This document shows positions 7,001-14,655 of a DNA stretch of 18,606 bases, piece by piece. The position numbers and the translations under genes are program-made. Each line of letters opens with the position of its first letter. The stretch's first letter is position 1. The notes under the pieces are model-generated. The model made no database searches and had not been told where the DNA came from. It saw only the letters and a list, made by a program, of their open reading frames with translations. Source of the DNA: Christensenella sp. UBA7862 (GTDB taxonomy: Bacteria > Bacillota > Clostridia > Christensenellales > UBA1242); the NCBI GenBank assembly GCA_002500135.1, contig DLSM01000007.1, forward strand, positions 6,151 through 24,756. The letters are read 5' to 3'.

Positions 7001-7041
7001 TAAATTCCAAATTGGTGGACAATCATTTTAAGGAGAGAAAA

Positions 7042-7911
7042 ATGAAAATTAAAACCTTTATACATTTTTTGATAGACAAAATATATCGACCTTTTTATAG
7101 AAAGCTTGATGTTATGTCAGCTGATAGAACATTGGAATATATTATTGAAAATAAATGTTCTGTATCGAGATATGGTGATGGAGAGATGGGAATAATTAGG
7201 GGATATGGAATAAAATTTCAAAGATATGATAAAAATTTAGCAAGAAAACTGAAAAGTATTAAAACAACAGACAAAGTGTTGGTTTGTGTTCCTTCATACT
7301 TGAGTAAAAATGTGAACTGGGATAACTGTTCTGAAATAGAAAAAAAATTTTGGAAAAAAGAAAAAAATAAGTTTGAAGGTTGGTATAGAAAAATTTTTTC
7401 AAAAAGCCATATACTGGGGGACGCCTTAATATCTCGTTTCTACATATCAAAAGTTGATAAGTCTGGAGTAAAAGATTATATAGAAAAAATAAAAAAGCTT
7501 TGGGAAAATCGTGACATAATTTTCGTTGAGGGGTATAATTCAAGATTAGGCTATGGTAACGATTTGTTTGACAATGCAAAGTCTATAAGACGTATTTTGT
7601 GCCCAACTGAAAATGCATTTGCTCTTTATGATAATATTTTAAATTCCGTTAGGAAAAATGCAAATCGTAACGATCTTGTCATTCTTGCTCTTGGACCGAC
7701 TGCCACAGTTTTGGCAAAAGATTTAAGTGAATATGAATTACAAGCCATAGATCTTGGGCATGTAGATATTGAATATGAATGGTTTAAAATGAATGCAACT
7801 GAAAAAGTCCCAATTCCAAATAAGCATGTTAATGAATGTGGTTCACTTGGCGAATGTGACCAATTGCAACTGGACAAAGAATATTTAAACCAAATTGTGG
7901 AAAGAATTTAA
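7042..7911 (+). CDS. GT-D-fold glycosyltransferase (DUF1792 / SP_1767-like family)
   Basis: 289 residues from the ATG at 7042, which follows AGGAGAG (7031-7037); an in-frame GTG at 7012 has no ribosome site. Signature elements of the DUF1792 GT-D family are all present: RYGDGE (43-48, containing the D46-x-E48 metal/donor motif), IKFQRYD (57-63), VEGYNSRLGYGNDLFDN (162-178), CPTENAF (187-193), LGPTATVLA (217-225) and IDLGHVDIEYEW (236-247). The founding member (dGT1 of Streptococcus) extends O-glycans on serine-rich adhesins; relatives are common in capsule and exopolysaccharide clusters. Here the context points to the latter. The gene is clearly more AT-rich than the flanking GT4 and flippase genes. 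Confidence 0.88.
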   Translation: MKIKTFIHFLIDKIYRPFYRKLDVMSADRTLEYIIENKCSVSRYGDGEMGIIRGYGIKFQRYDKNLARKLKSIKTTDKVLVCVPSYLSKNVNWDNCSEIEKKFWKKEKNKFEGWYRKIFSKSHILGDALISRFYISKVDKSGVKDYIEKIKKLWENRDIIFVEGYNSRLGYGNDLFDNAKSIRRILCPTENAFALYDNILNSVRKNANRNDLVILALGPTATVLAKDLSEYELQAIDLGHVDIEYEWFKMNATEKVPIPNKHVNECGSLGECDQLQLDKEYLNQIVERI

Positions 7912-7943
7912 ATTATTAGTTATTATTTAAAGAATAGGAATAT

Positions 7944-9482
7944 ATGTTAAGAACACAGAATGTAAAGAAGAATTTAATATTTAATATTGTAAGATATACT
8001 GCATCGTTGGTGTTGCAGTTTGTTTTACGCACTGTGCTTATTTATTACATGGGTGCGGAGTATCTTGGACTTAATGGACTTTTCACAAACATTTTTACAT
8101 TCTTAAATCTTACTGAGTTGGGCATTGGAAGTGCTATTGTTTTTAGCATGTATAAGCCCATTGCAGACGGCGATATTGAAAAGGTTAAGTCGCTTCAAAA
8201 TTTATACAAAAAAATTTACATAATTATTGCCATTATTGTTGGAACCATTGGACTTGGCATAACGCCTTTTATAACTTTCTTTATGGGCGGCGGGACAAGC
8301 CTTGACATAAACATTTATGTCTTATATGTTATGTTCCTTGTAAGCATGCTTGTCGGATATTTTTCAGCCCACAAAAGATCGCTTTTGTTTGCTTATCAAA
8401 GGAATGATGTTGAGAATAAGGTCGGCACAATTTGTACTTTTTTAAGGACAGCTATTCAAGCAGTTTCTTTGATAATATTCAGAAATTATTATGTGTACCT
8501 TTCAATAACCATTGTGTTTACACTTGCAGAAAACATTGCAATTCAAGTGGTGGCAAACAAAATGTTCCCAGAAATAAATGGACCCGCCCCACAAATTGAC
8601 AAGGAAACAAAGAAGGAAATTACGAAAAACGTGGCGGCGCTTAGCATGCATAAAATTGGCGGTGCTGTTGTGTTTTCTACTGATAACATTTTGGTTTCAA
8701 CTTTCTTCGGACTTGCAGTTTTGGGCGTTTATTCAAACTATGCCTTGATAACAACAACACTCGGCTCATTCTTTGCTTTGTTCGTAAGTGCGTTACAAGC
8801 AAGTGTGGGAAATCTTATTGCCAGTTCCGATACGGAATATGTTTTTGAGCGTTACAAAAAGATTAGATTTGCCTTTTCATATTTAACAGCCATGACGACC
8901 ATTTGCCTTTTTATATTGGTGCAACCTTTCATTCAAAAGTGGACGGGAAGCAGCGAATATTTGCTTGAATTGCCAGTTGTGTTGTCCATTTGTTTAAGTT
9001 ATTATTTAACAAGAATAAGAACCCCAGTGGGACTATTCAAAGACGCAGCAGGATTGTTCTGGCAAGATAGGTGGAAGCCTATTATTGAAGCGGTTGTCAA
9101 CCTTGGCGTATCCATAGGACTTGCATTTTTAATGGGGATAAACGGCATTTTCCTTGGAACAATCGCAAGCTCGCTTGCCGCTCCAATTTGGATTGAGCCT
9201 TGCGTTTTGTATAAGCACTATTTCAAGAAAAGTCCAAAAAAATATTTTCTTAGAATGTTGCTAGATTTTGCTATAATGGTGGCCTGCGGAGCAGCATGTT
9301 ATTACGCTTGTGCACTTATTCCAAACGGCGGAATTGGACTTCTTATATTGAAGTTTGGCATTTGTTTCCTGCTTTCAAATGCACTTCTCATTTTGGCATA
9401 TCTTCCAACTGGCGACTTAATTTCAAGTTTGCAATATTTCAAAAACGCAATTTTAAGTCGCAGTTCCAAAAAAGAAAAATAA
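7944..9482 (+). CDS. Wzx/PST-type polysaccharide flippase (MOP superfamily)
   Basis: 512 residues and about 12-14 hydrophobic segments spread over the whole length. The N-terminus (NVKKNLIFNIVRYTASLVLQFVLR, YMGAEYLGLNGLFTNIFTFLNLTELGIGSAI) is the standard opening of oligosaccharide-flippase/RfbX-like proteins of the MOP superfamily, with the conserved YLG-NGL and LGIGSA stretches. It should move the lipid-linked oligosaccharide made by the upstream transferases across the membrane. It is the last gene of the operon, 32 bases after the GT-D gene and followed by a terminator. Base usage returns to the less AT-rich style of the acyltransferase and GT4 genes. Confidence 0.88.
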   Translation: MLRTQNVKKNLIFNIVRYTASLVLQFVLRTVLIYYMGAEYLGLNGLFTNIFTFLNLTELGIGSAIVFSMYKPIADGDIEKVKSLQNLYKKIYIIIAIIVGTIGLGITPFITFFMGGGTSLDINIYVLYVMFLVSMLVGYFSAHKRSLLFAYQRNDVENKVGTICTFLRTAIQAVSLIIFRNYYVYLSITIVFTLAENIAIQVVANKMFPEINGPAPQIDKETKKEITKNVAALSMHKIGGAVVFSTDNILVSTFFGLAVLGVYSNYALITTTLGSFFALFVSALQASVGNLIASSDTEYVFERYKKIRFAFSYLTAMTTICLFILVQPFIQKWTGSSEYLLELPVVLSICLSYYLTRIRTPVGLFKDAAGLFWQDRWKPIIEAVVNLGVSIGLAFLMGINGIFLGTIASSLAAPIWIEPCVLYKHYFKKSPKKYFLRMLLDFAIMVACGAACYYACALIPNGGIGLLILKFGICFLLSNALLILAYLPTGDLISSLQYFKNAILSRSSKKEK

Positions 9483-9493
9483 CAATAAAAACT

Positions 9494-9524
9494 TCTCTCA
9501 TCGCAAGATTGAGAGATTTTTTTT
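9494..9524 (+). terminator. Rho-independent terminator of the polysaccharide operon
   Basis: A perfect 7-bp stem TCTCTCA/TGAGAGA (9494-9500, 9510-9516) with a 9-base loop is followed by T8 (9517-9524), starting 11 bases after the flippase stop. Confidence 0.85.
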
Positions 9525-9549
9525 GTTCACTTTGACTAAAACTTTGGTC

Positions 9550-9577
9550 TTGACTTTAGGAGAGTTTGTGATAGACT
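9550..9577 (+). promoter_or_regulatory. Promoter of the unknown/P-loop/YetF operon
   Basis: TTGACT (9550-9555), a 16-base spacer and TAGACT (9572-9577), with an extended TG at 9569-9570. A start near 9585 would give a leader of about 20 bases before the ATG at 9607. Confidence 0.5.
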
Positions 9578-9606
9578 TTAGGTAGAATAGATTTGGTAGG
9601 TGAATT

Positions 9607-10242
9607 ATGAAAATAAATCAATTTACACAAGAATTTTGTGACACAAAGACAATACAAAAATTTTTGCATAATCAAGGGCTAATTTGGGACGGAACAAACT
9701 ACATTGACGGCCCCTACGGCACAAATGGAGATTACGACCACGAATGTGTTTGGCTTGTGCCAGAGGACGGCGACTATCCAGTGCTTGCAAGGTTTGAAAT
9801 TAGTCCACTTAACTTCGTAATTATTCGTGACGCTTTTTTGGCAGACGAACAAAAAATTGCAGGCAAAAAATATGCAGAATTTGGGAGTGAATGGCGTTCG
9901 TTTATGGCACGAGAAAAAGATGGTTACATTCCAGTTGCAAGGAGGTATTTTCATGCTCTAAGAAGGGTAATACTTAATCACAGTTTCAAAACTCGAGATG
10001 ACCTTTTAAAAGGTCTATCGAGTATTCAAAAGGCTTATCAAGCGAAAATTATCCAAGCGGAAACAAACGAAGAATGTGCGAAATGGGATTCATTACTTAA
10101 AGCAAAAAAATCTGAATTTCAAACAAAAATAGCAAAAATTAACATTGATACAAGAAGCAAAATTGTAAGTTTACAAAAAGTATTGGACGAACTTGATTTC
10201 TTGGGAGAAATGAAAGAGACAGAACAAAGTCATGAAAAATAG
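9607..10242 (+). CDS. Unknown soluble protein with C-terminal coiled coil
   Basis: 211 residues; AGGTGA precedes the ATG by a good distance. I do not recognise the family. The first ~100 residues look globular and rich in aromatics (IWDGTNYIDGPYG, YDHECVWLVPEDGDYPVLARFEI, WRSFMAREKDGYIPVARRYF). From about residue 128 to 211 it becomes a charged Lys/Glu/Gln-rich helix compatible with a coiled coil. There is no signal peptide or membrane segment, so it should be cytoplasmic. Its stop codon overlaps the AGGAGGGG ribosome site of the next gene, which implies coupled translation and probably a shared task with the P-loop protein. Confidence 0.75.
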   Translation: MKINQFTQEFCDTKTIQKFLHNQGLIWDGTNYIDGPYGTNGDYDHECVWLVPEDGDYPVLARFEISPLNFVIIRDAFLADEQKIAGKKYAEFGSEWRSFMAREKDGYIPVARRYFHALRRVILNHSFKTRDDLLKGLSSIQKAYQAKIIQAETNEECAKWDSLLKAKKSEFQTKIAKINIDTRSKIVSLQKVLDELDFLGEMKETEQSHEK

Positions 10243-10251
10243 GAGGGGAAA

Positions 10252-11142
10252 ATGGGGAAAAACATTTTTCTTGCAAAGAAAAGTTCGATTGTATTGTTGG
10301 GGCCCACCGGAGTGGGTAAAAGTATTGTTGCAGAAGAACTTGCAAAACAAACAAAACTACCACACATTTGGGCAGATACATTTAGAGAATGCCCAAAAGA
10401 TTTGAAGGAAATTCAACGCATTATTGACTTGTATAAAAATAGGATCGAAAATCTTGAGAAGCAAATTGCAGAAAGTGGTGATGATGAAAGGAAAAAAAAT
10501 TATTTAAGTGAACTTAATGAGTTTAAAAAATATTTGTGGCGTGAAAATAATTTTTTGGAGCAAAGGAAATTGTTTCCAGATTTGCCCAATTACTATGACT
10601 TTGGTTTTGATCCTAGAGTTGCAAACTACTTTAAAAATATGTTTGGAGTGGGAGCTTGGCATATGTATCACAAGCAATTTGAAAATATGTTGCTAGAAGA
10701 AATTGTTAAAAGAATTGACTTTCCTTGCATTTTAGATTTGGGAGGAGGTATGGGAGCCTGCCCAGAAAAATTTTACAACAAAACGCTGCAAAATATTGAG
10801 AATTGCAAAACAAAATTTTTGACAAAGGAAAAACTTAACAGTTATTTGAATTTGGATAAAATTAAGTTTAATAGTATTAAAAATTCACTTAAAGATTTTG
10901 GTATGGTTGTTGAACTGGTCAATTCTGGTAAAACATCTTCTCAAAAAATGCAAGACGAAAAAGAGTTGAATGATATCTTATCTTTCTCAAAGGATTATGA
11001 CAAGATTGCTACGTACAAAGTTGACACTGCCAAAATGTTTGACGAAGACTATAACCTAAATGAAAATGTAGTTAAGGAATTGTCAAGACAAATTGCTTGC
11101 AAACAAAAAAAATTACAAATGGAAGATGTTTTGCAAAGGTAA
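10252..11142 (+). CDS. P-loop NTPase, shikimate-kinase-like, function unknown
   Basis: 296 residues with a very strong AGGAGGGG before the ATG. Residues 11-40 read SSIVLLGPTGVGKSIVAEEL...LPHIWAD, a Walker A motif (GPTGVGKS, 17-24) followed by a substrate-side Asp, as in shikimate kinase and related small-molecule kinases. FENMLLEEIVKRIDFPCILDLGGGMG (143-168) resembles the shikimate kinase stretch ending in its conserved GGG. Between these, an ~85-residue charged helical insertion (about 45-130) is absent from ordinary shikimate kinases (~170 residues), and the C-terminus is also long. I therefore call a kinase-like P-loop protein of unknown substrate. It is coupled to the unknown gene upstream; no aromatic biosynthesis gene is nearby. 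Confidence 0.75.
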   Translation: MGKNIFLAKKSSIVLLGPTGVGKSIVAEELAKQTKLPHIWADTFRECPKDLKEIQRIIDLYKNRIENLEKQIAESGDDERKKNYLSELNEFKKYLWRENNFLEQRKLFPDLPNYYDFGFDPRVANYFKNMFGVGAWHMYHKQFENMLLEEIVKRIDFPCILDLGGGMGACPEKFYNKTLQNIENCKTKFLTKEKLNSYLNLDKIKFNSIKNSLKDFGMVVELVNSGKTSSQKMQDEKELNDILSFSKDYDKIATYKVDTAKMFDEDYNLNENVVKELSRQIACKQKKLQMEDVLQR

Positions 11143-11153
11143 AAGCATATTTC

Positions 11154-11182
11154 CCTCAAATTGTGGCATGACTAATTTGAGG
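11154..11182 (+). promoter_or_regulatory. RNA hairpin enclosing the YetF ribosome-binding site
   Basis: A perfect 9-bp inverted repeat CCTCAAATT (11154-11162) and AATTTGAGG (11174-11182) with an 11-base loop. The 3' arm contains the GAGG Shine-Dalgarno core (11179-11182) five bases before the ATG at 11188, so folding would hide it. No T-run follows, which argues against a terminator. Confidence 0.6.
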
Positions 11183-11187
11183 TGACT

Positions 11188-11871
11188 ATGCAAAACTGGA
11201 CAGGTGTTTTAATAAACTCGGCAATGTCATATTTGTCAGTGTTTGTAATATCCAAAATGCTCGGCAAAAAACAAGTGGCACAACTTACAGTTGTTGACTA
11301 TGTTGTTGGCATAACAATGGGAAACATTGCTGGACAATGGTGCACGGATTTTAAAAATCCGTGGGCTTTTTATTTGATTGGAATGGGTGTGTTTTTGGTG
11401 TTAAGTTTGCTTATTAACTTTCTTGAAAGAAAAATTCCGTTTAAAAGAATACTCAAAGGCAAACAACTTGAACTCATAACGGACGGGAAGATAAACTTTC
11501 CCAATCTCAAAAAATCAAAACTTGACGTGAACGACCTTTTGGGACTTTGTAGGGAAAAGAATTTTTTTGACCTTAGCGAAGTGTCATATGCCTTTTTAGA
11601 AAATAACGGAGCATTAAGCGTGCTTCCAAAGAAGACAAGTTGTCCAGCACAAAAAGGTGATGTTTTGAAAGAAATGTCCGAGAAAAATATGCCCGCGAAA
11701 TATCTCATTATTGATGGGCATATAAACAAAACTGTGCTTTCGCAACTGGGCAAAGATGAAATGTGGCTCAAAAAGTGTTGCGACATAAAGAATAAAAAAG
11801 ACTTAAAGAATATTGTCCTTGCAGAATATATGGGTGAGGATAATATATTGTTGCATAAGAAGGGGGTGTAA
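11188..11871 (+). CDS. YetF/DUF421-family membrane protein
   Basis: 227 residues from the ATG at 11188 (GAGG five bases upstream); a GTG at 11182 overlaps that ribosome site and is not used in my call. It has three N-terminal hydrophobic segments (about 5-24, 35-50, 58-78), with SKMLGKKQVAQLTVVDYVVGITMGNIAG (22-49) between the first two. This is the DUF421 signature. The soluble domain follows: ELITDGKINFPNLKKSKLDVNDLLGLCREKNFFDLSEVSYAFLENNGALSVLPK (95-148). Bacillus homologues (YetF, YdfS) are linked to spore germination and membrane functions; the biochemical role is unresolved. It follows the P-loop gene by 45 bases, within which its ribosome-site hairpin lies. A second hairpin with a T-run lies inside the gene at 11343-11371. 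Confidence 0.88.
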   Translation: MQNWTGVLINSAMSYLSVFVISKMLGKKQVAQLTVVDYVVGITMGNIAGQWCTDFKNPWAFYLIGMGVFLVLSLLINFLERKIPFKRILKGKQLELITDGKINFPNLKKSKLDVNDLLGLCREKNFFDLSEVSYAFLENNGALSVLPKKTSCPAQKGDVLKEMSEKNMPAKYLIIDGHINKTVLSQLGKDEMWLKKCCDIKNKKDLKNIVLAEYMGEDNILLHKKGV

Positions 11872-11941
11872 CTCTTTACGCACCCATATATATTGTTTTT
11901 ATCATATCTCACATTTTTCACAAATATTATATATTAACGCT

Positions 11942-11970
11942 TATCCACAAATTTTGTTTTTTTGTGGATA
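11942..11970. repeat. Perfect 10-bp inverted repeat with two DnaA-box-like sequences
   Basis: TATCCACAAA (11942-11951) and TTTGTGGATA (11961-11970) flank a 9-base T-rich spacer. Read with one outer base, the left arm is TTATCCACA (11941-11949), the consensus DnaA box. The right arm, TGTGGATAG on the plus strand, is its inverse with one mismatch. It lies 27 bases before the Ca2+ ATPase ATG. No T-run follows the right arm, so it is not a usual terminator; it may be an operator, a DnaA site or a leader hairpin. Confidence 0.7.
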
Positions 11971-11997
11971 GCCTCTTTTGTAGAAAGGTGAGAGAAT

Positions 11998-14613
11998 ATG
12001 ACGTTTCACAACAAGTCTGCCGAAGAAGTTTTGTCAAGCTTGAATTCTTCCAAAACCGGACTGACTTCCGCTGTTGCACGAGCAAGGCTTTCAAACGGCG
12101 AAAATGTGCTTGACACGGGCAAAAAACAGAGCAATATATCCAGATTTTTTGAACAATTTAAAGACATTATGGTCATAATTTTGCTTGTTGCGTCACTTGT
12201 GTCGCTTATTTTCGCAATAGTCAAACACAGCAAAACTGAACTTATTGACGCTATTATTATCTTTGGAATTGTGTTGCTTAATGCAACGTTGGGCTTCATT
12301 CAAGAACTGAAGGCAGAGAATGCCCTTGATAGTTTGAAGAAAATGTCACAACCCTATTCGCTTTGTCTTCGTGACGGCTCACCGCAGAAAATTCCAACAC
12401 GTGAACTTGTGCCAGGCGATGTAATTTTGCTTGAGGCGGGTGACATTGTGCCAGCGGATATTTATCTTCTTGAGGCCAATTCTTTGAAAAGTGACGAGTC
12501 GGCGTTGACTGGCGAAAGTGTGCCAGCGGAGAAGTGCTGTGATATTGTTCTGCCCGAAAAAACAAGTCTTGCGGATAGAAAAAATATGTGCTTTTCTTCA
12601 AGTGTGATAAGTTATGGCAGAGGTGTTGGTGTCGTGGTCGCAACAGGCAAAAATGCACAAATCGGCAAAATTGCAACAATGCTCGACTCAAGTAGCAAAA
12701 CTCAAACTCCACTTCAAAAGAACCTCAATCACTTGGGAGAAATTATAACCTTTATTGTTCTAGCCATAGCCATTGTAATTTTTGCAGTTGACGCTTTTGT
12801 TGCAAAACAAGGGTTTATTGAATCATTTTTAACTGCTGTTGCCATTGCGGTTGCCGCCATTCCCGAAAGTCTGCCCGCTGTTGTTACAATTATATTGTCC
12901 CTTGGCGTGACAAAACTTGCCAAAAAGAATGCAATTATTCGCCGCTTGCACGCTGTAGAAACGTTGGGCTGTTGTGAAGTCATTTGTTCAGATAAAACTG
13001 GAACAATAACGAAAAATCAAATGACGGTGCGAGAAATCTGTTGCGGCACAGGCGAATACTCCAAAGAAACGCTTGATGATATTTTGTGTTGTATGGAACT
13101 TTGTAATGACGCCAGACGAAGCGGCACAAACTTTATCGGCGATCCAACGGAAACAGCGCTTCTTCGCTTTGCAGACGGCAAAAATTTTGATACAAGAAAT
13201 TTAAGACGTGTTGACGAAATTCCTTTTGACTCGGCAAGAAAACTTATGACCACCATTGTGGAGCAAAATTCAACTTATACTCAATGGACAAAGGGTGCTG
13301 TTGACGTGTTGCTTAAAAGGTGTTCGCATGTACTTGTTGACGGCAAAATTGTCCCTATGACACACAAACATATTACAGAAATTGAAGAAAAGAACAAAGA
13401 ATTATGTTCAAAAGCATTCAGAGTTTTGGGCTTCGCGAAAAAAGATTTGCAGACTTACTCACATGATGAAATTTCGGAACATGACCTTGTGTTTTTGGGA
13501 CTTTGTGGAATGATTGACCCACCTAGGGACGAAGTCTTTGAGGCGATTAAGAAATGTAAGCGTGCGGGTGTAAGAACGATAATGATAACGGGCGACCACC
13601 AAGCAACAGCCACAGCAGTTGCAATGGAACTCGGCATTGTAGCTTCGTCAAAGGAAGTTATGAACGGTGATGAACTTGACAAAATATCAGACGAAAAACT
13701 GGCAAAAGTAATTTCAAAAGTGTCTGTTTTTTCTCGAGTTACGCCCGAGCATAAAGTTAGAATTGTAAAAGCCATTCAGTCAAACGGCAAAATTGTTGCA
13801 ATGACTGGTGACGGCGTGAACGATGCGCCAAGCATAAAAACGGCAAATATCGGCATAGGAATGGGCAAAAATGGCACGGAAGTGACAAAGGAAGTTGCCG
13901 ATGTAATTTTGACAGACGACAACTTTGCAACAATCGTTGTGGCAGTTGAAGAGGGTAGAAGAATATTCGGAAACATTCAAAAGACGATTCAGTTTCTGTT
14001 AAGTTGTAATATTGCAGAAGTTCTGGCTTTATTCTTTGTAACTATTTTGTTCCCAACAAATATCTTTTTAAATGCCGTTCAAATTTTGTTTATCAACCTT
14101 GTAACAGATACGCTGCCGTCAATAGCGCTTGGTGTTGACGTTGCCCAAGACGACCTTATGTCTTCGCCGCCACGCAATCAAAATTCCACAATTATTGGCG
14201 GAAAAGTGGGCTTTAATATCCTGTATCAAGGCATTGCTCAAACGCTAATTGTTATTGCAGTTTATCTTATAGGGGTCTTAGGTTTTGGTTCGCCACTTGT
14301 TGCAACCACAATGTCTTTCTTAACAGTCAATATGATACAACTGTTCCACATGTTCAATGTTCGTTCACAAAAAAGTGTTTTCAAAACTAATCCATTCAAA
14401 AATAAAATTCTAGTTTTTTCCCTTTTGTTTGAAATATCTGTGCTTGTTATTCTGGCTATTATTCCAACTGTTCAAGGCGTGTTTGGGCTTTGCGGACTGT
14501 CCCTTGCCCAATGGGGAATAACAATAGGATTGTCACTATTTATTATCCCAATTTGTGAACTTGAAAAAATGATTTCTAAACTTGTACTAAAGTATAAAAA
14601 ACACAAAAGATAA
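11998..14613 (+). CDS. P-type Ca2+-transporting ATPase (type IIA/IIB-like)
   Basis: 871 residues, typical for bacterial SERCA/LMCA1-like pumps, with AAAGGTGAG upstream of the ATG. All catalytic elements are present: TGES actuator loop (171-174), phosphorylated Asp332 in DKTGTIT (332-338), KGA nucleotide site (432-434), MITGDH (529-534) and TGDGVNDAP hinge (603-611). Ca2+ ligands known from SERCA are also seen: E290 in the M4 motif IPESLP, N671 and E674 in M5 (SCNIAEV), N700 and D704 in M6 (NLVTDTLPSIALG). The M4 motif has Ser where most have Gly (PEGLP). Ten transmembrane segments are expected. It should export Ca2+ from the cytoplasm at the expense of ATP. It appears to be a single-gene unit, convergent with the gene at 14656-15723; only 42 bases separate them, with a weak 5-bp hairpin (TTCGC/GCGAA) and no clear terminator. 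Confidence 0.93.
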   Translation: MTFHNKSAEEVLSSLNSSKTGLTSAVARARLSNGENVLDTGKKQSNISRFFEQFKDIMVIILLVASLVSLIFAIVKHSKTELIDAIIIFGIVLLNATLGFIQELKAENALDSLKKMSQPYSLCLRDGSPQKIPTRELVPGDVILLEAGDIVPADIYLLEANSLKSDESALTGESVPAEKCCDIVLPEKTSLADRKNMCFSSSVISYGRGVGVVVATGKNAQIGKIATMLDSSSKTQTPLQKNLNHLGEIITFIVLAIAIVIFAVDAFVAKQGFIESFLTAVAIAVAAIPESLPAVVTIILSLGVTKLAKKNAIIRRLHAVETLGCCEVICSDKTGTITKNQMTVREICCGTGEYSKETLDDILCCMELCNDARRSGTNFIGDPTETALLRFADGKNFDTRNLRRVDEIPFDSARKLMTTIVEQNSTYTQWTKGAVDVLLKRCSHVLVDGKIVPMTHKHITEIEEKNKELCSKAFRVLGFAKKDLQTYSHDEISEHDLVFLGLCGMIDPPRDEVFEAIKKCKRAGVRTIMITGDHQATATAVAMELGIVASSKEVMNGDELDKISDEKLAKVISKVSVFSRVTPEHKVRIVKAIQSNGKIVAMTGDGVNDAPSIKTANIGIGMGKNGTEVTKEVADVILTDDNFATIVVAVEEGRRIFGNIQKTIQFLLSCNIAEVLALFFVTILFPTNIFLNAVQILFINLVTDTLPSIALGVDVAQDDLMSSPPRNQNSTIIGGKVGFNILYQGIAQTLIVIAVYLIGVLGFGSPLVATTMSFLTVNMIQLFHMFNVRSQKSVFKTNPFKNKILVFSLLFEISVLVILAIIPTVQGVFGLCGLSLAQWGITIGLSLFIIPICELEKMISKLVLKYKKHKR

Positions 14614-14655
14614 TTTCTATTTTTCGCTTGTAGTGCGAATTATAGTAATTATAAA

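Noticed and set aside
7012..7041. GTG start for the GT-D transferase
   Set aside because: There is no ribosome site, while AGGAGAG directly precedes the ATG at 7042.
11942..11970. Inverted repeat read as a terminator for the YetF gene
   Set aside because: The right arm is followed by GCCTC, not a T-run; the T-rich part is in the loop.
14614..14655. Terminator between the ATPase and ddh
   Set aside because: Only a 5-bp TTCGC/GCGAA stem without a T-run in either direction.
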